This document shows, one piece after another, positions 1-8,709 of a stretch of 64,000 bases of DNA. How positions within the stretch are numbered: position 1 is the stretch's first letter; each line of letters starts with the position of its first letter. The notes below the pieces were generated by a model that was given only the letters and a program-made list of their open reading frames with translations, had not been told where the DNA came from and ran no database searches. The stretch is from Aphrocallistes beatrix. Its lineage: Eukaryota > Porifera > Hexactinellida > Sceptrulophora > Aphrocallistidae. The stretch covers positions 1,364,001 to 1,428,000 of the forward strand of contig OY725497.1 in assembly GCA_963281255.1 (NCBI GenBank), in the 5' to 3' direction. The translations under genes were made by a program, and so were the position numbers.

Positions 1-352
1 CATTTCTATTTTACTATTAATACTTTTTTACTAGCAATCATTAAGAATGGGTGAGGATAATTATATCCTAAACAGAGAGAGGGTCTTCCAATTTATGATG
101 AATTCGTATCCAAATTCTACATCAAATATTAACTCTCGAAGCCACATGCTATGTTCACTTTTAAGAGGCCATATCCACTGTAATTTGGACATTTGGGACA
201 AGATTAGGTGTTCACGTTTCACTTTTCAGAGGTGTTCACAAGTTGGAGGTTAAATAATATGTAACAGAATGGAAAATTTGGGCCCGAGAAAAAGTGTTCA
301 TGTTTTGGAGTTGTTCATCTTTTAGAGGTGTTCACTTTTGGAGATTATACTG
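1..352. mobile_element. pogo/Tc1-like MITE end, cut by window start
   Basis: The segment is dense in imperfect copies of GAGGTGTTCAC and ends in GGAGATTATACTG followed by TA (353-354). Read inward from the right, the terminus is CAGTATAATCTCCAAAAGTG, the CAGT...TA form typical of pogo/Tc1 derivatives. The other end lies outside the window. The small open frame at 47-253 is repeat sequence and is not called as a gene. Confidence 0.5.
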
Positions 353-361
353 TATTATTAG

Positions 362-397
362 ATCACCAGGCCGTGGCCCACTGGTTGAAAACCACTG
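362..397. mobile_element. hAT-type terminus fragment
   Basis: GCCCACTGGTTGAAAACCACTG is the reverse complement of the CAGTGGTTTTCAACC terminus common in Charlie-type hAT elements. No partner end or TSD was found. The bases from here to 848 hold nothing else I recognise. Confidence 0.35.
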
Positions 398-848
398 CTT
401 TAAGAGATATGACTACTGTTAATAGTAAGTTGTTTCAGCTCTAAAAAGACCTTCAGTGGGGATGCGGGCAGGCGTTATATCATGACCATTATCTCATTAT
501 TTATAATACAATCAAGGCTACTAATTTGATACATAATTGGCTACAAACATTCAATTCACGCATTGAAGTCTCAATAACCATCAATATATTTTGAAATGCT
601 GGTATATCGACTGTATAACTCAATCTCTAGCAATAAATCCTTGTACCTGAAATATAATGGGATACTGATCCCAAAATGACAATATATGCGGTAGCTAAAT
701 ATTGATGCGGGCGAGATGAAACACGGTCCCAATTAACAGTCCTATACTAGGATTTTTGGATTGTTGTTTAATCGAAAAAAAATGTGAGATGATTGGATAA
801 TTGAAGCCGACGTTCACTATTTAAAATTTGACAATAAGAAATATTATA

Positions 849-1032
849 CAGTCAGGGTCGCTTATTGTGAACCACAAGGGGACCAAAAATCTGCTCATAA
901 TAGAGATACCTCATATTAAGCGAAATTGATTCAATACAAATCCTATCTGAAAACGGAATTTGGGACCAGGAGGTTAGTTCATAATAAACGAATGTTCATA
1001 TTAAGCGGGTTCATGATAAGCGACCCTGACTG
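849..1032. mobile_element. 184-bp pogo/Tc1-like MITE with TA TSD
   Basis: The ends are CAGTCAGGGTCGCTTATTGT and, in inverse, CAGTCAGGGTCGCTTATCAT. Both sides are flanked by TA (847-848 and 1033-1034). There is no coding capacity. The type is the same as the elements at 8427 and 17707 but the family differs. Confidence 0.75.
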
Positions 1033-1413
1033 TAGTTTGAACTAGATATCTGACAATATAAGCCGAAATGATGTTTTATTCAGTTTTAATGGATCATTTT
1101 GTATTCGAGCCTGTTAGTAAATATAGGTTTCTGAAATAATTATCTTAATAAAAAATAAAAAATAGTTATTGGACACATGAGCTATCCAAGCGTTTCGTAG
1201 GTCGAGCGTCGAGGTCGCTAAGCTAAGAAAGAAGATTTGAAAATGAACTAACTAAGAACTTATCTACCTATTCTTCGTTGTCAGTTATGCTCTTAGGTTA
1301 GGCAGATTCCATCAGCAATCGTTCAGTGTGATCCAAAAGTAGTCTCTTAGGCTTGGAATTGCATTCAGAAAGATAGGAAGGGTAGTCGGGGAATATACTG
1401 GGTACCCAAGTTG
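1033..1413. other. intergenic, nothing recognised
   Basis: AT-rich sequence with no credible coding region, RNA gene or clear repeat terminus. Confidence 0.5.
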
Positions 1414-1693
1414 GTACAATTATAGAATCTTACACCCCCACCTTTTTTAAAGCTACCATCTTATCCATTTGTGCGTTAATAGAACTCGATGAAAGAAGCA
1501 AAATGAGCCCATAATAACCAAAATCGGACCAAATTTGACGAAGTTATAGCATAATTTCACTCAAGCCAAACTCTATGGAGAAATGATGTTATACAATAGA
1601 AGCCATCTACTACAGTCGTAGTAAAACGTACTATACAATACTTTACGTTATGCATCTTGATCTTGCATGCCTTCACATGAAATGACAAAACAG

Positions 1694-2314
1694 CAAGGTT
1701 GAAACCGATTGAACCGAATATCAGTATTCATGAATAGTTCCTGAACCGAATACGAATACTGATAATATTCGGTACTCTAACCGAATACGAATACTGATAA
1801 TATTCAGTACTCTAACCGAATGCGAATACTGATAATATTCGGTACTCTAACCGAATACGAATATTGATATTCGGTCACTCTAACCGAATGCGAATACAGT
1901 ACACCCTCGCTAGTCCGAACCTCGCCAATCCGAACCCTCGCTAATCCGAACACTTCATTCTTACAATCCGAACACCCAAATAAAATTTTATTCACCACTA
2001 TGATTTGAATAAACGTTTATAAACTTAAATTTATCATTAAGATTGAGAAACCTCGTTAAATAAGCAATCATAGCGAAATATCCTTAATATATTCTAACAA
2101 TAAAAATTTATTGTAATTAATGCCCTATTGAATTAGTGTTATTTCACTAATCGGAACAAATTCACTAATCCGAACGATTTTTTCGAACATTGGAACAGAG
2201 CTGTTCGGATTAGCGAGGGTGTACTGACTGATATTCGGTTCCCAACCGAATATCAACTATTTACCAAATAGTATTTGGTCTAACCGAATATTGAACTATT
2301 CGGTTGCAACCTTG
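1694..2314. mobile_element. hAT MITE of the CCGAATA family, TSD CAAAACAG
   Basis: It begins CAAGGTTGAAACCGATTGAA, ends GGTTGCAACCTTG, and is flanked by the exact 8-bp duplication CAAAACAG at 1686-1693 and 2315-2322, diagnostic of the hAT superfamily. The interior is an array of CCGAATACGAATACTGATAT variants. A second MITE (1897-2226) is nested in it. Related copies lie at 39375, 45734, 46507 and 57034. The open frame at 1804-1998 comes from the array and is not a gene. Confidence 0.85.
1897..2226. mobile_element. pogo-like MITE nested in the hAT MITE
   Basis: The ends are CAGTACACCCTCGCTAGTCC and, in inverse, CAGTACACCCTCGCTAATCC. The repeated CTCGCTAATCCGAAC near the left end resembles sub-terminal repeats. 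The left flank is TA; the right flank reads A then CTGATATT, so the TA copy appears to have lost one base. The host array reads across the site as CGAATACTGATATT, which supports insertion into the hAT MITE. Confidence 0.75.
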
Positions 2315-2326
2315 CAAAACAGGCAT

Positions 2327-3085
2327 TTTTAACTTTTATCTTACTGTTTTGACTCAGCCATATACAATGCAAAAATCTTACATGCAACTAGTTGTATCAT
2401 GTGTTTCAAATGGTGCATGCAATCTGCTGCATTGTGTATGACCTTAACAAAAGTGATGCCTAGAAATGTTAGCTTATTTGTACGAGTTTTGAATTACTCG
2501 ATTACATCTGCATTGATTTCCCAAACTGCCGGACAGCCATCTGAACAAAGTTTAAACAGGCCACACGATCGTATATTTAATTAAGATTCAGAATGGATGT
2601 AAGGATAAGAATAAACATCCCGCCAAGAAAATGAGGCTAGCATAAATGATGAGAGTTGGAAATTTTGCGAAAAAAGATCCCTTTGCAAGTTGTTGCTCTA
2701 TATTACGATTTTGGCACCTCAAAGATCCCCTTCGGCGGCTTTGGTTTTTTAAAAAGTAGAAATCTGAAAATAGGTTGAATACTGTCGTATTTAATGCTAG
2801 TGTACAACTCTTCATTCTGTGGTTCCCTGGGATCATGGATCCCTCCACGGAAGATATAAGGGGGTCCACATAATATAAGAATATTTTACTTTGGGGTCCA
2901 GGTGCAAAAAAGGTTGAAAACCGCTGACATTATTGAATACAAGAGTTGGCTGCAAATTACCAACAGTAAAATAATTCAACATCGGTAAAAAAGTAAATGT
3001 TACCACATATGTATATACCAGAGTTTATAATTAAATAATGAATTGTCAAAAGTGAACTCAAAAATAGCAACTTGTCAAAGTATCT
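2327..3085. other. loop sequence, no gene recognised
   Basis: The open frames at 2399-2584 (+) and 2588-2869 (-) have no domain, motif or repeated-copy support. A hAT-like terminus ending near 2926 (inverse CAGCGGTTTTCAACC) suggests an old transposon remnant. Confidence 0.3.
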
Positions 3086-3559
3086 GTTTTGTCATTTCAT
3101 GTGAAGACATGCAAGATCAAGTATGCATAACGTAAAGTATTGTATAGTACGTTTTACTATGAGTGTAGATGGCTTCTATTGTATAACATCATTTCTCCAT
3201 AGAGTTTGGCTTATGAGTGAAATTATGCTATAACTTCGTCAAATTTGGTCCGATTTTGGTTATTATGGGCTCATTTTGCTTCTTTCATCGAGTTCTATTA
3301 ACGCACAAATGGATAAGATGGTAGCTTTAAAAAAGGTGGGGATGTAAGATTCTATAATTGTACCCTGAAGGGTTCTTTAGAGCTATTCTATCCTGGAAAC
3401 TAACAGTACGAAGCCCGTTATTGTAGGTAATGGTTCTCTCGATGTCATCTGGTTTGAAATAATGTATACATACCTAAAGGGTGTGTAGAAGTGTAAATGT
3501 GACAATCAGTTAATACGTATAACACATACATTATAGAAACTTACTCGCATTAGCGTGTT

Positions 3560-4077
3560 GGTTTCCTAGTTTTTTCCGTGGGCGTGGAATCACCCTAAAC
3601 GATTCTTTGGGAAATGAAAAGCAGAGGGATATTCTGCTTCACTTTTAGAGTTGGGCTTGCAGCCTGGAACAACACAGGACAGTCGTTCCGGAAGAGTAAT
3701 AAAGATTGATGATTATGTGGAGTGTTTCGGATCAACTTTGAGTCGTGTATAGGAAACACAGTGATTTGTAAAACTTCACAACAAGGTAGCAAAAAATATA
3801 TAATTCATGTGGTTGATTTTAAAACAAAACAAGTAAGTAGTATGTTAATATATAAGTAATATGGTTGCTTAAAATTAGTTTAACCACAAATTCTCCAGTG
3901 CCATCCTCGAACCATTATTGAGAAAATCGACGTAGTATTAATGAAAAGGATCATTATATAATATACGAATACCAGCATAATCTAACCATTTTCAGAAAAA
4001 TTCATTAGCTCGTTTAACAAATCCATGGTCCAGAAAAAAAGGTCTGCGCCATTGCCTTAGTGTATTAGAATGCTATG
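3560..4077 (-). mobile_element. THAP/P-like element fragment (uninterrupted copy)
   Basis: In inverse this matches the flanks of the hAT at 61236-62548: 60994-61235 corresponds to the right part, and 62549 to ~62800 to the left part. Here the two parts are contiguous through a single ATGTTAAT at about 3848, so this copy is an empty site for that insertion. It ends GTGTATTAGAATGCTATG, a terminus also seen at 60994, 63753 and near 6485. On the minus strand at about 3605-3690 it encodes the start of a THAP zinc finger (SCVVPGCKPNSKSEAEYPSA, then FHFPK). No full transposase remains. Confidence 0.65.
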
Positions 4078-4311
4078 TTTCAGCCTTCTATCACCTAAAA
4101 TGGCTGAGTTATACTCGAAAAACCTAAATTTCTAAATATAAAAAAGGTGACAATGACGTCATAATTCCATGATGAGTCGACATTTTCGTCTGAGGTCAGA
4201 ACTTAGTGGAGCTATAGCCAAAAGACTCCCACATGCCAAAAATCAGCTTTCTGTGCCTGGCAGTTTCTTCAATCAATTACACACACATTGATCGAGTTTT
4301 AATATAAGGAT
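4078..4311 (-). mobile_element. R1 repeat, partial copy
   Basis: This is a truncated, inverted copy of R1 (see 20828-21375 for a full one). It keeps the TGACGTCATAATTCCATGATGAG block, CTTCAATCAATT, and the other terminus GATCGAGTTTTAATATAAGGAT. The (TA)n spacer is replaced by a short ACACACAC run. The GC-rich end is missing: the THAP/P-like terminus abuts directly at 4077. Confidence 0.7.
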
Positions 4312-4371
4312 TATAATAATGTCTAGGAACTGTTAGTAACTTGTTAATAAGTGAAACTTGCTAATCTTTTC

Positions 4372-4669
4372 CAATGGGCGGCGCCAGGTTTTGTACTCTG
4401 GGGCCCGCACATGGGTGGTAATCCCTCGCGATGGGGTCGCGGACCCTCAGCTGCATGTCCAAATTATTTTTGATATTTTATCGATTGCTATTAGTATTTG
4501 GAATAGACCCCAAAGTTTCAAGATTATTTAGTGCAGCGAATTGTGTTTACTGTTATGAATGTGTTAGAATATTCCAGAATCGTAAAAATACTAAAAATCT
4601 CGTGATCCCTTAGGAGTCGTGAGATCATCCGTAGGGGTTGCAGCAGCGACCCCTCTCGTGCCAGCCCTG
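4372..4669. mobile_element. hAT MITE, 298 bp
   Basis: The left end is CAATGGGCGGCGCCAGGTTT and the right end in inverse is CAGGGCTGGCACGAGAGGGG. The 8-bp flanks are ATCTTTTC and ATTTTTTC, one mismatch. The open frame at 4431-4613 lies inside and looks non-coding. Confidence 0.65.
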
Positions 4670-4957
4670 ATTTTTTCCTTGCATCGGGTTTCTTACTTAT
4701 CATTTTTTTCGCACTATTTCTTATTCATTGTGAAAAATGCAAATCGATATTAATTTCCATCGTTTTTCTTACTGTTTGAACCTGAAAAACGGTTTCGACT
4801 GTAATTAAAAGCTTTAATATAAGCCTCACCCAACTTTAGTTTTATTATATTTTAATTTTAATTTTTTCTAAAATCAAATGACAGTTAACCAGACGACCGA
4901 AGTTTTATTGAACAAAATTACAGGAGCTGTTTTCTTGCTCAAATTACTTCGAAATAA

Positions 4958-6050
4958 TATACTACATACATAGCCTACTCTAATAATGCCTCACAGTAAA
5001 ATAACCAAGGATGCGGTAATAGCCGAATGGATTAATACACGATTAGCCTAAAATCGTTAATCATGTAGGATAGGCATTAAGAATGTATTACCAGCATATA
5101 TAAACATGGCATCAAATAACATATATCCGTTGTCAAAATTTCGATTCGTCATCATATCATTGCGCAACAGGTCATTTTAAGCACGATTTTGGCAATTTTC
5201 TAAGCTGTTTTAAGCCTACTTCTAAATGTTATTAAGGTATAATATTTGTGTAGAATCAAGATTAGTACGAGTTGATTTGAAAAATTTAGAATTTTTCAAT
5301 GGAATGTTTTTACATTCCTGCGTTGCAATGGTAAAGCATTTTGGTCAGTTTGGACAATATCCTGCAAACTGTAAGAACTAGGTCTTCAAATTTGATTTTA
5401 TTTGATAGGCAATTGGCTACTTCCTATTAGGTAATAATACAATTTAAACTTCTAAATTCACAGACTATAGAGTTATGAGACAATTTAGTGTTTTGGCCAC
5501 ATTCTTAAAATCAACTCATAACTCAAAACTCGTTGAATTTAGAAGTTCAAGTTGTATTATCACCTAATAGGAAGTAGGCCATTGCCTATCAAACACGATC
5601 GAATTTGAAGATCTAGCTACTACAGTTTGCACGAAATGGCCCAAACTGACCAAAATGCTTTACCATAGCAACGCAGGAATGTAACAACATTCCATTGAAA
5701 AATTCTAAATTTTTCAAATCAACTCGTACTAATCTTGGTTCTACACAAAAATCACACCTTAATACCATTTAGAAATAGGGTTAAAACAGCTTAGAAAATC
5801 GCTAAAATTGTCCTTAGAATGACCTGTTGCGTAATGATATGATTACTAATCGAAATTTTTCCAACGGATATATGTACTTTGATATCATGTTTATATATGC
5901 TGGTAATACATTCTTAATGGCTATTCTGCATGGTTAACGATTTCAGGCTAATCGTGTATTAATCCATTCGGCTATTACTTCATCCCTAGTTCATGATTTT
6001 CAATCTACTGTGAGGCATTATTAGAGTAGGCTATGCTACATACTATAATA
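4958..6050. repeat. 1.1-kb foldback (palindromic) element
   Basis: Two arms of about 530 bp meet near 5500. The left arm starts CATAGCCTACTCTAATAATG and the right arm ends with its inverse. Both arms carry the block with ACATTCCTGCGTTGCAATGG and TTTGATAGGCAATTGGC in inverse order. Related arms occur at 7826-8150, 29300-29420, 35095-35650, 38465-38865 and 39975-40150, so this is a family. There is no coding capacity. Confidence 0.8.
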
Positions 6051-6480
6051 TAGAACTTTTAAAGCAGGCTCAATATCTTTACTTGTTTAGGAATCAAGTA
6101 ATTTACAATTACTCATGAGAGGGGAAAATCGTATTTTCAGCCGGAATGATGTGCAAAACGTTATAGAATGGTATCATAAACAATTAAATCATCCAAATCT
6201 TACGACATTGTGTAGAACTCAAATCACACTCTATATATATGGGGGTTAGAGCATGATATCCTGAAAAAGATGTACATATATTTGCAATGCGAATTTGTTC
6301 TTCAAATGTCTTGCTATCTAAACGACCTCATTCAAATCGCATCAAATAATTTGAAATATTTGAGAGGATCCAGATTGATTTAACACAAGTTGCAATTGGG
6401 GGGCATGAAGAAATTCTCTCAAGGAGCGAATATCGGTGGATGTTGCCTGTTTTGGATAGTTCCAGCAAGTATGCTCGGGC
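6051..6480. other. intergenic, nothing recognised
   Basis: No open frame with support, and no repeat terminus could be identified by eye. Confidence 0.4.
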
Positions 6481-6545
6481 ATAGCATTCTATACACTAAG
6501 GCAATGGTGGTCTCTAATTTTTTTGGACCAGGGATTGGTTAGTAT
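6481..6545 (+). mobile_element. THAP/P-like element terminus, diverged
   Basis: CATAGCATTCTATACACTAAGGCAATGG and the following GGACCAGGGATTGGTTA match the terminus at 60994 with several changes. The copy breaks off after about 60 bp, where foldback-family sequence begins. Confidence 0.5.
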
Positions 6546-6723
6546 ATTCAGGCTTATTCACATCACTCCCTGAATTTCTTCTCCTGTCAAAGGTCATTGA
6601 AATTTATTACCGACATATATAAACAATATATACAAGTGCTTAAATCAGTAATCAAAGCTATAATTACGACTAATTTAACCAATTTTCTTGCATGCTTTGC
6701 GCAGTCATAATACAAGTAACAAT

Positions 6724-7745
6724 ATCCTTACTATTAAAACTCGATTAATGTTTGTGTATGGATATATATATACAGGGTGATCCAAAAGTTCTACAACAAA
6801 TTTTGCTGAAGTATTATACTTACACATGAGAATATAACATCCGACATTTCGTTTTACTTGAGAATTATAAGGATTATTTCAATTATTTTGCAATCCAATT
6901 TCCTGTATTTCTGATATATTTGCTAAGGTGGGTCATAAATGTTTGTATTTAGCAAAAAGAGAAAAATCAAAAGAAAAAATCTCGAATGCTTGGTACATTC
7001 TATGATTATACTTTAACAATTGTTGTTCTTATTGGTGATTCCCGGTCAATAAACCAAAAGAAATAGTCATATATTAGTATTTTGAATTAATAACTGACTA
7101 TAGGAAGATATAAAAATATTTAAACAAGAGAAAGAAGTTTTTTTCGAACTTGACATTTTTGAGATCAGATTATTGGAGTCCCGAGTATATACTACTATTT
7201 CAAAAATTTGTATAAAAAATATTTTGCGCAATGAATAGTTATTTCTAAACAAGAAAGGTGGTAGATTCCATAGATGCAAACCGATTTAAAGTTAGACTAA
7301 ATTATCTTAGTCAAATCAATGAAGTAGAATTTATAGTTGCAGAACTTTTGGATCACCCTGTATATATATATATGTATATATATATGTAACGAATTGATTG
7401 AAGAAACTGAAATTTCAATTTTTCGACTATAACTCAGTCATTTTAGGTGATAGAATCCTGAAATTTAATAGAATGTGTATATTAATATATCTCAAATATG
7501 ATACGACTCTCATCAAAAAATGATAACTCATCACTCTGTTATGACGTCATTATTACGCATAAAATTTTTAATAATTGACAAATTTTGTGATTTTTCGAGT
7601 GATATCGATTATAAAGTAGGATAGACGTATTTAGAGATGTTATCTACCATATAATTAATCAATGTGAGCCTAGGCGCCCAAAGGGCACCTCCGGCGGACA
7701 CAAAGCGTCCGCAATCCGCGCAGCGCAAGCAAGCGAAGCGCGGTT
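6724..7745 (+). mobile_element. R1 repeat copy with nested mariner MITE
   Basis: It starts ATCCTTACTATTAAAACTCG, passes into a TA-rich spacer where a mariner MITE (6773-7360) is inserted, resumes with GTAACGAATTGATTGAAGAA, and ends in the GC-rich block with GCGCAGCGCAAGCAAGCGAA. The apparent protein on the minus strand at 7609-7830 is this GC-rich block translated and is not a gene. Confidence 0.75.
6773..7360. mobile_element. mariner-type MITE, 588 bp, TA TSD
   Basis: TIRs are CAGGGTGATCCAAAAGTTCT and, in inverse, CAGGGTGATCCAAAAGTTCT, identical over the outer 20 bases. TA flanks both sides (6771-6772 and 7361-7362), inside the R1 (TA)n tract. No transposase is present; the open frame at 7067-7279 is unsupported. 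Confidence 0.85.
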
Positions 7746-8426
7746 GTTGATTTTTATTTAACGTAGGAAATCTCACTTTGAACCAGTTGTTGAAAAATAT
7801 GTAGAAACTTTCATTGGAATGTACACACATTCCTGCGTTGCCAGGGAAACGTAATCTGACTAACTTGGGCTATATCTCAAAAACTGTAAATGCTAAACAT
7901 TAATAAATGATGCCATATGATAGGTATTAGGCGATTTCCTATTTACTAATAATATAATTTATTCGCCTAAATATTATAGTTTTACAGTTATGGGTCAATA
8001 TATATTGATGACATATTGGCCCATAATTGTAAAACTATAATATTTAGGCGAATAAATTATATTATTACTGATTTAAGCACTTGTATATATTGTTTATATA
8101 TGTCGGTAATAAATTTCAATGACCTTGCACAGGAGAAGAAATTTTGTTTTTTTTCCTAAAACTAGAATGCTCCCAAGAAGTCAATCTATATATGGTATTT
8201 GATACGCAGAATTCAATGGAAGGATTAGTTTTGCCCTAATTTTACACATAACTTAAATACATCCAAGGAAACTACAAAAATCAGTTGAAAATGTAGCATC
8301 CTAAGCCGATGTGCATAAAATCGAGTGAAGTAACCACAATAATTATAATATCTCAACAAACGAATATACCAATCGAAAGCTAATCCTCTGTGAAATATAA
8401 TAAGCGATCATTACCCTTTATATATA

Positions 8427-8615
8427 CAGTCGACTCCGCTTAATAGGGTCACTGTTTAAACGGGTCAGCCGCTTAATCGGGCCACTTTTGGCAGGACCGG
8501 AATAGCTCTCACACATAGAGGCTAATACAAAAATATTTTCGGTTAATAGAGTTCTCCGCTTAATCGGGTCAAAATATCCCCTGACCGATGTGACCCTATT
8601 AAGCGGAGTCGACTG
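8427..8615. mobile_element. pogo-like MITE, 189 bp, at the 3' end of the CHERP gene
   Basis: TIRs are CAGTCGACTCCGCTTAATAG and, in inverse, CAGTCGACTCCGCTTAATAG, with TA on both sides (8425-8426, 8616-8617). Internal GCTTAATCGGGTC and GCTTAATCGGGCC copies look like sub-terminal repeats. It lies just beyond the likely poly(A) signal of the CHERP transcript. Confidence 0.85.
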
Positions 8616-8630
8616 TATATGGGATCATTA

Positions 8631-8636
8631 TTTATT
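8631..8636 (-). terminator. candidate poly(A) signal for the CHERP gene
   Basis: AATAAA read on the minus strand, 74 bases past the stop codon. It is the only canonical hexamer I saw in that stretch. A cleavage site 10-30 bases further on would fall at or inside the right end of the pogo-like MITE. Confidence 0.5.
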
Positions 8637-8709
8637 GAGTAGTATGAAAGTAGATATTTAATTAATCTAAATTATACTAAAACATTAAAGTTTAAAAGTA
8701 AAGTGAATC

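Larger units (their letters stand above)
1414..3363. repeat. 1.95-kb inverted repeat with ~275-bp arms
   Basis: The arm at 1414-1684 is matched in inverse by 3086-3363, with near-identical text through the arms (for example the T-rich run next to GCTACCATCTTATCC). The loop holds the hAT MITE at 1694-2314, unrecognised sequence, and a hAT-type terminus ending near 2926 (GGTTGAAAACCGCTG). The right arm keeps CAAAACAG followed by different sequence, and that octamer is the TSD of the MITE beside the left arm. The arms may be long TIRs of an unidentified element. Confidence 0.7.
6574..8150. repeat. foldback-family arms around R1
   Basis: 6574-6655 (CTTCTCCTGTCAAAGGTCATTG onward) is repeated in inverse at 8080-8150. 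7935-8075 is a strong hairpin whose arms both contain AATTTATTCGCCTAAATATT. 7826-7930 is the block with ATTCCTGCGTTGCCAGGGAA shared with the foldback at 4958. An R1 copy sits between the arms. The whole looks like a foldback element invaded by R1. Confidence 0.55.

Noticed and set aside
2588..2869. 93-codon frame with a hydrophobic C-terminus
   Set aside because: No signal peptide logic, no copy support, and it lies next to a hAT-type terminus inside an inverted repeat.
7609..7830. Apparent conserved protein with Cys-Ala-Arg-Leu motifs, also at 21188, 23514, 23563, 23580 and 40745
   Set aside because: All are the GC-rich end of the R1 repeat read in several frames and both strands.
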